A stretch of DNA of 64,000 nucleotides. Origin: Phlebiopsis flavidoalba. Its lineage: Eukaryota > Basidiomycota > Agaricomycetes > Polyporales > Phanerochaetaceae. How positions within the stretch are numbered: the stretch's first letter is position 1; every line of letters starts with the position of its first letter. The position numbers and the translations under genes are program-made. The stretch lies in the NCBI GenBank assembly GCA_035772785.1, contig JAOCPU010000017.1:372001-436000 (forward strand). The letters run 5' to 3'. Positions 57,859-64,000 of this stretch are shown here, piece by piece. Below the pieces are notes generated by a model. The model saw only the letters and a list, made by a program, of their open reading frames with translations, had not been told where the DNA came from and ran no database searches.

Positions 57859-59361
57859 ATGCGTTTCCTGTCATCGGTCGCCCCTGCGAAGCCACGAGTA
57901 TTATGCGATCGTCATCGGCTTCGTCTTCATCGCGCTAGAGACCGTCCTCACGATCAATCATATCCATTCTCCCGAAAGCCGTCATACAGTGGTGTCTATG
58001 ATCGCTCACGAGGTCCCTGATTTCATTTACGTCGTCGGTCCCCTCGAAGCCAAAAGTCCGAAGAGGAACGTCTGGCGGATCGATCCGCCGGGCCACGCGA
58101 CTTTGAGAAGCTCTGCAGAAATATTCGGCTACGCCGTTTTGAGGGAGCATGTATCCAATCAGACCAGGACGGCTACCTTCTCGGACTCCATCGCCTCTGC
58201 GTTAAGGCGTGGCGATGTGAGTCGGGACAGCGGCTACTGGGCATCTCCACCGGGCGTGGCCTGTCCGTTCTACCTCCACCATGGCCTGCTCATGAACTCT
58301 CGAGGTGTGGTTCTGCCTCACTCGACGCGGCCAGTCGTTAGCCTGCCGTTCACGCCTTGTCGAGGTTGGGGCTTCGATGTCTGGCTATGCCAACAACATC
58401 GCGGCATACAGAGTATTCGCAGTAAGTCTTCCACCACGACAGCAAACTCGCGTCAGAGTTCTGGAACTACAGCATCGACGACTTTGCGTGGCACGACATT
58501 CCCGACTCGATCGAGTACATTCTCCGCGTTACGAAGGAGGACAATGAGCTTGAGCTATCATCGACAGATCGGCTTCCATGCTCCAGGAGTCAGTGGCATG
58601 CTTCAGCCTTTGCCGCGCTCAGTGCATACCCCACCAGCTCACAATGAACATGTCAACGTTTTTTATTGCGCTTTGCCCCTGTCTCATCTGAGTCGCGGCT
58701 GGCTTGTCCGCCCCCCTGGTGGACGGTCTCATGAAGGCTTCGTAACGTCGACCGTCACTATATAATCACTCGTGCACGTACTGACCTGATTACAGACCCA
58801 CCCTCTTGTTCCTCATATTTGGACGCAAGGCTATCCTATCGTCTTGCCCATGGCTGGCATCAAATTCTGTACCCGCCCGTTTTCTCAAACGTGATTAACA
58901 GCTCACTACGTTTGGCTGTTCACATTGGCGGAGCTACAATATCTCGGCGAACGCAAAAAACAATCCGCCTACGCACACCTGTTACTCATTCGCGTCCGTC
59001 AAGTCCTGTCGTTCACTGGTTCCAGATCATGCGCAACGGCAGTTCCAGATGTATGACGACGATGTACAGACCCTTGCACATCTCCCGCTCGTCGTACGCG
59101 CGCATCAGGTTGTCAGCTCGTATGCCCCCCGCACACGCTTTCCCAACGCGGAACATCGTCAGCGCCCATTGTACTGCTCTATCTATGGCGATCGGGACTC
59201 GCTGCGTCGACATCAAACGAATGACATGCACAGCCATGACGAGCTACCATCACATACCATCCGCCATTCCTCTGCGGGGTATACTAGCACCTGAGACGTT
59301 ATCTGGGGCAAGGAGCGTCGTCGACGAGGATGTTATCGCCGCATTGTCATCCAGGCTCTAA
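57859..59361 (+). CDS. Membrane-anchored alpha/beta-hydrolase lipase (steryl-ester/triglyceride lipase type)
   Basis: Hydrolyses neutral lipid or sterol esters; the family is anchored in membranes or lipid droplets by an N-terminal helix. The start near 57859 leads to HEYYAIVIGFVFIALETVL (membrane anchor). Then, across frames, FEKLC, QDGYLLGLHRL (acid-lipase domain), YLHHGLLMNS, GFDVWL, FHHDSKLASEFWNYSIDDFA and WHDIPDSIEYILRVTKEDNE. The nucleophile elbow (GFSQG in relatives) is at about 58570-58590 but unreadable in one frame: IGFHAPG, then ESVA. After an intron come LFLIFGRKA, ILYPPVFSNVINSSLRL, VVHWFQIMRN, FQMYDDDVQTLAHL, PTRNIV and the His region LRGYEHLDVIWGK, ending VDEDVIAALSSRL at TAA 59359-59361. 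Numerous single-base frame changes. Catalytic integrity cannot be judged. Confidence 0.8.
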
Positions 59362-61113
59362 TACGCACCCACTGCGCGCGGCCCGGACAGACTGGACGAG
59401 AGAGGTGAGGATAAACGGGAGATATCTGCGACTGCTCGCCGACCTTGGGTACACGACCCCTGCCGATTCCTACCAATGAAATGTGTGCTCGCGTGCGGAC
59501 GTTTGGAACGTCTTGATAGCACAAGTTCAACTAGTTGTACTCTGTACAGTATACCCCAAGTATAACCCTGCGTTGAATTTTGGTGGCGTTCCGGTCGCAG
59601 TGAATCTTTACTCATGCTATTTCTGTAACAAATTTTGTCGGGTAGCACGGTATATTAAGCACAGTGACTTTCTGTCATGGATTATCGTGTTTACGCTCAA
59701 GCCACAACCCAAGTCTTGTCCACGGCGAGGCTTTCTTTCCGCCCACGCCCCCAACGCACCTCCTGCGCCGATCGGGAAGGGCGCGTCGCTTTGCCCAACT
59801 GTCTTCCATCCCCGTACTCCTCCGTTGATGTTCAGCATAATAACGTAAGTTTTGACCCGACCACAAATTGTACATAACAACTATTACAACATGTCTGCGC
59901 GGGTGATATCGGAAAGCATTACATTGATATACTCATCGTTCAACCACCAATGTCGGGACATGATCCTCAGGCTCGTGGCAGACACCGACGGACCAGTGAG
60001 TAGAGCCTCCCCGTCGCTGGTTTGCAGGTCGTGATTACTGGCTCAGTTGCGCCCCCGTCAAGTTTGTTCCTCGCCTGCGGTTAGATTCTAAGCTTGATGC
60101 TCCGGGGCCTTTTCTCCGCGCGGTGTCTGTTCGATATCCACCACGTACTCCCAAGCTCCGTCGGCAACCCGCGAGCTCTGGGATCGCATTGGTAGGCCGA
60201 GCAAGTCGCAGTCCGTGCAGGCCTTCTTTCTTGGGGCATATCTGACAGAGCCCCATTGTGAGTTTTGAAAGTATGCTGACAAGCCATCAGACAAAGTGGG
60301 CGCGGGCGAACCGTTCGATCAGAGAAGGAAATTTTGGGGTTGACGGCTCAGAGAGGGCGCGGACGGCTACTGTGAGACGAGAATCGCTGTTCTTGATAGC
60401 TGAGTCTGTACACACGACGTGCGGGCTTGCTAGTGAGAGGCCTCTCCGAGCACGTCACGAGCTTAGGCTGAATAGCGCACGTTAGAGGTGTGCCCGAAAC
60501 GACACCGGTAGGCTTAGTGGTACGCATCAAACGAAAGCATGCGCTCATATTCGGTTCGGCACCGTCCATCTAAGAAACAACTATCCAAGTCGGCAAGAAG
60601 TTCTATAGGGATTTACACTGCGTTTATATGTCGGAAGACTGGCGATCCGAATTCTTGTGCCTCAAATCTGGCTTCTTGGGGATTCTATCGCCCTCGCCAC
60701 GTCTACAACTCCTCAGAGGCTACACCGCCCTCTTAGGCAAGCAGGACAGGCAGGCGTCATAGCTACGCGAAGCGGGCTGCCATTGGCCAGCGGGGGAACG
60801 GGTAATTCGACGGGCGACAGGCCAGCGAAGGATCATCCTGGCGGGCGGACAATACATGGAGATGCGGTACGCGGGCTCGCGCACGCGCGCGCGCGCGCGT
60901 GCAGATACACGCACCTCCTCCCACGGTAAACCGCTCGAGTGTGGGTACGCGAAAAACAAGGTCCTGGCAGCGCAAGTGACAAGATAGCAGAAAAATTTGC
61001 GTGACGTCCATGTCCTGCGCAAGTCAGGCGGAGCGACAGAAACATGCCGCGCGCGCGACAGTGCGATACTGGCAGCCGTCTGCTCAGCCAGAGGCCGCGG
61101 TGCATGGGTTGGG
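59362..61113. other. Intergenic region with an alternating (CG) run
   Basis: No gene supported. ORFs around 59.5-60.6 kb on both strands lack domains. An alternating gcgcgcgc run lies at about 60878-60901. The last 300 bp are GC-rich promoter of the next gene. Confidence 0.35.
60878..60901. repeat. Alternating CG microsatellite
   Basis: gcgcacgcgcgcgcgcgcgcgtgc-type sequence. Alternating purine-pyrimidine DNA with Z-DNA potential, upstream of the membrane oxidoreductase gene. Confidence 0.85.
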
Positions 61114-61119
61114 TATAAA
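61114..61119 (+). promoter_or_regulatory. TATA box of the membrane oxidoreductase gene
   Basis: TATAAA in gggtataaagacc, about 83 bp before the ATG at 61202. Confidence 0.65.
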
Positions 61120-61201
61120 GACCACGCCCTGTCTTTGGCCAATACCGCCAACAGCGTTTCGAGCCAAGCTCCTCCTCCACAAGGAACAGCCTCTCGACAC
61201 A

Positions 61202-63129
61202 ATGCCACGCCCCGCATACCCCCCCTCTGCCACTGGCGGTTGGTCTTCAGCAGCGCTCAGCTCAGAATGCCCGAGAACGAGAAGGAGAAGACGCAGGCAA
61301 CGGCCACTGTTCATGCGGTCGCCGATAGCACCACAAGAGCTCCCCGGCGCCGTCGATTCGCGATGCCGAGAAGGCGGAGAGCACCATGGAGGACGACGTA
61401 CAAGGCTCTCGCGAAGTACTTGGTGCCCGCCCTCGAGAAGGGTCAGAAGAGAATGCGCGCTTGAAGCCGCCCTCACTCTGGATTCGGTTCCGAGTCTCGG
61501 TACAACCCGTACAGGATGGTGCGCCCTCCTCGCTTCTGCCCATTGATGCAATGCTAACATGGGCTGAATCTAGAACTCTCCATCGCGTTCGCCCTTAACA
61601 TGATCGCCATCGTCGTAGCGATTTGCACTCACCGCTGGGGATATGCTGAGAAACCACGCCGCCGCGCTGGCTCTCGGTAACTTGACTGCTGCAGTTGCCT
61701 GCCGTAACGAGTTCTTCCTCCGGTACTTCGTCTATTGGCCGCTCGTCAAGCTCTTCCTCAAAAGGTTTTTGTCTCCCATTCACGTACGATGCAACTCCAA
61801 CCTGACGCATTCCTCCATAGTGGGCTCCTCTCTGGTGGCGTATCTTCCTTACCGGTTTCTAATCCAGCACATCGGTGGTATCCACTCTGGTTGCGCTGCT
61901 GCTGGCCGGTATCGCTTGGTTCTTCTTCCTCGTCATCCGTACCGTTTCCAGCACCACGTCGCGAAGCACACACCCGGCTGTTGTTCTCGCCTGGGGCGTC
62001 CATCACCCTTGTGGTTGTCAATGTGACCATGTTCGCCGCGACTCCTTGGATTCGTGCTCACCACCACAAGTGCGTCCCTTCGCTTGCTCAGTGATCAAAC
62101 TCCGATACTTATTCCACCTCAATAGCTTCTTCGAACGCCACCATCGTTTCGCTGGCTGGGCCGTCCCCCGGTTTGTCTTCGTGTGGATCTTCTGCTGTCT
62201 GCATTTGCGGATAGCTACAACCCCCCCGAGGAACGGCAAGTTCCACAGCAACGGCAACCACCTAGTCAAGACTCAAGAGTTCTGGTATGCTCTCTTCATC
62301 ACCGTCTTGTGAGTAGACCTTTTTTTTCCGCGCGGCGATCGCCACTCATAAATGCATTCAGGATCGGCATCCCCTGGTTTACCGTCCGCAAGGTCCCCCC
62401 GTTGAGATCACGACCCCTTCGCCCCGTGTCGCCGTCATCAAGTTCAAGAAGGGTATCCAGCAGGGTCTCCTCGGCCGTATCAGCCGCAGCGCGACGATGA
62501 GTACCACGGTTTCTGGTATCATCTCTGAGGGTGTCGAGAGTAACGGCGCACTACATCATCGCCGGTTGTGCAGGGTGACTGGACCCGTGGCCTCGTTAGC
62601 GACCCGCCCAAGTTCCTCTACACCTCGTGAGATGAAGGTGCATCGCATACCTTTTCTCTCCTCGACTAGCTCGCTGACTCCAATGACCACAGTTCGCCGG
62701 TCTCCCGTACCCTCGCCCACTTCTTCCGTCGTGGTATCGCCATCTGCACAGGTTCCGGTATCGGCGCTGTGCTCTCGACGACCGTGCAGCTCGAGAACTG
62801 GTTCCTGATCTGGATCGGCTCAGACATGGAGAAGTCCTTCGGCCCCTGTCCTCTTCGACATGATCCACCGCACGATCCCCAAGGAGCGCTACATTCTCTT
62901 CGATACCAAGAAGGAGGGTCGCCGCCCGGACACGATGAAGATGCTCAAGGATATCTACGTCGCCTTCAAGGCGGAAGGTGAGTCTCCCTGCGCCTGTGCA
63001 TTTTGACTAGCTGCTGACAATTTCCCCCAGTCGTCCTCATCACCTCCAACCCCCGCTGGTAACGCCGAACTCATGCAGGGCTGCAAGGAGAACGGCATGC
63101 ACTCGTTCGGCCCTCTCTGGGACTCATAG
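61202..63129 (+). CDS. Integral membrane flavin-type oxidoreductase (TmpL / NRPS-like reductase C-terminal family)
   Basis: Predicted membrane redox protein related to the transmembrane reductase region of fungal TmpL and NRPS-like proteins; substrate unknown. The start at 61202 gives MPRPAYPPSATGGWSSAALS; a cytosolic acidic lead includes DDVQGSREVLGARPREGSEE. An intron (61518-61570, with a ctaac branch site) follows NPYRM. Spans then follow across frames: LSIAFALNMIAIVVAICTHR, GNLTAAVACRNEFFLRYFVY, WPLVKLF, IGGIHSGC, ITLVVVNVTMFAATPWIRAH, FERHHRFAGW and QEFWYALFITVL, with candidate haem His residues. The soluble part shows IGIPWFTVRKVP, VAVIKFKKGIQQGLLGRISR, GISEGVES, RGIAICTGSGIGAVLSTTVQ, LENWFLIWIGSDMEKSFGP, TMKMLKDIYVAFKAE and NAELMQGCKENGMHSFGPLW (DS) to TAG 63127-63129. 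Single-base indels, for example one extra C before GNAELM. Confidence 0.7.
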
Positions 63130-64000
63130 GACGCCTCTCCTTAAAACATGTCGCATAACGCGACACCCCGGTTTACTCCATGGTCGGATCTCATTATGGT
63201 CTCTTTTCCTCTCCATCTCATACACACTCACGCCCATCACGAGCGGCGACATATAGACCGCCATTCACGTCTCCCCCAAACGCATCCTTACTGTAACCAT
63301 ACCATCGCTAGTTGACCTCCCCTGTACATCGCTGTTTCTTGCAATAGATTTGTATGTATTTTAACCCACAAGCGTCGCTTGGTGCGAGATGATGAGCGAG
63401 CGTGTCGTAGTCCGTTTCAGTGTCCATCACGGATGGTCAAAGGAAGGGGGCGCGGGAGAAAGTCCGATGAGTGAACTAACAATACACGTAGGCACGAGAG
63501 CAACGGGAGTGCATTAGGTCCGGAATATGTGCAGAGCGACTAACCAAAAGATGTAAATTAAGCACATGCAGATAGATGACACGAGGGTACTACTACGAGA
63601 TCCTGGATGAATGAGTAGATGCCTGTGTGAAGTGTTCCAGATGTGAAGATGTGAAGATGTCTAATGATGTCCCAATGTGAATGCGAATGCGAAGTAGGAA
63701 TTGTGAAACAGTGCTGGCTGGTGGGGAGGTCCAGAAGTGCAATGGGCGGTAGTCTATGAGTGTCCGAGCGATGCAAACAGCAAGCGAAACCGCAGTTCAC
63801 TAGGTGTTCTATGCGCGCGCACTTTTGGACAGAGCGCGCTTGAATGGTGTGTCCTCTCTCGGTGAGAGTAGGTTTTCCGTCGTACCCGCAGGCGTCGCCG
63901 TGGGATGTTTCATGTGGAGTGAAGTCCCTCTGGCGGTTTGTGGTCCTCTTTGAGAAGGCACCTTCTCGGCCTCGGGATGGCCGGTTCGCAGAGTGTCGCA
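63130..64000. other. 3' flank, no gene seen
   Basis: Pyrimidine-rich 3' UTR-like sequence to about 63360, then mixed DNA with imperfect short repeats (gaagatgtgaagatgtc near 63643; gtgaatgcgaatgcgaag near 63676). No coding region supported. Confidence 0.4.

Noticed and set aside
60720..61217. 165-residue minus-strand ORF upstream of the membrane oxidoreductase
   Set aside because: It covers the TATA-bearing promoter and the CG microsatellite, and has Arg/Ala-rich low complexity.

Overview
The window reads as nuclear DNA of a filamentous basidiomycete, most likely a wood-decay Agaricomycete (Polyporales-like). The signs are many short introns of about 50-60 nt with GT/AG (occasionally GC/AG) borders, TATA boxes 50-130 bp before several start codons, and characteristic families: an alpha-amylase with a CBM20 starch-binding domain, hydrophobins, F-box proteins, a DUF6533 membrane protein, a cupredoxin-like GPI protein and a basidiomycete steryl-ester-type lipase. 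No tRNA, rRNA, CRISPR or prokaryotic feature was seen.

Layout. 1-7.0 kb (gene-dense): 3' part of an alpha-amylase/CBM20 gene (+), a multipass membrane protein (-), a hemerythrin HHE protein (+), profilin (-) and a Ser/Pro-rich unknown (+). 7.1-14.6 kb (accessory): two direct copies of an F-box-like gene, then a hydrophobin-like gene on the opposite strand. 14.6-19.4 kb: decayed, AT-richer DNA with possible pseudogene remains. 19.6-41.3 kb (mostly GC-rich): a conserved Cys-motif protein, glyoxalase I, a Pro/Ala-rich unknown, a roughly 157-bp tandem repeat array and decayed spacer, a DUF6533 protein, two membrane/secreted proteins, a cupredoxin-like protein and a probable nuclear protein. 41.7-46.6 kb: an inverted second copy of the F-box + hydrophobin block. 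49.0-52.9 kb: an AMP-dependent acyl-CoA/4-coumarate-CoA ligase-like gene beside a short-chain dehydrogenase, with a Helitron helicase remnant after them. 54.0-63.1 kb: SPA2 polarity scaffold (-), a membrane-anchored alpha/beta-hydrolase lipase (+) and a flavin-type integral membrane oxidoreductase (+).

Read quality. Almost every recognisable gene, including housekeeping ones, is broken by single-base indels, often in homopolymers. In profilin the four exons total 379 nt, and two added bases restore exactly 381 nt (126 codons plus stop). I therefore read most frameshifts as sequencing or assembly indels rather than gene death. CDS coordinates are given as whole spans from start to stop, introns included. 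The F-box and hydrophobin copies look more degraded, and some are probably true pseudogenes.

Themes. Starch use (amylase), actin/polarity (profilin, SPA2), detoxification (glyoxalase), lipid metabolism (ligase, dehydrogenase, lipase) and surface proteins (hydrophobins, cupredoxin-like) are present, but apart from the ligase/dehydrogenase pair they do not form an obvious pathway cluster. The most unusual structure is the inverted duplication of a roughly 5-kb F-box/hydrophobin block, with arms about 27 kb apart.
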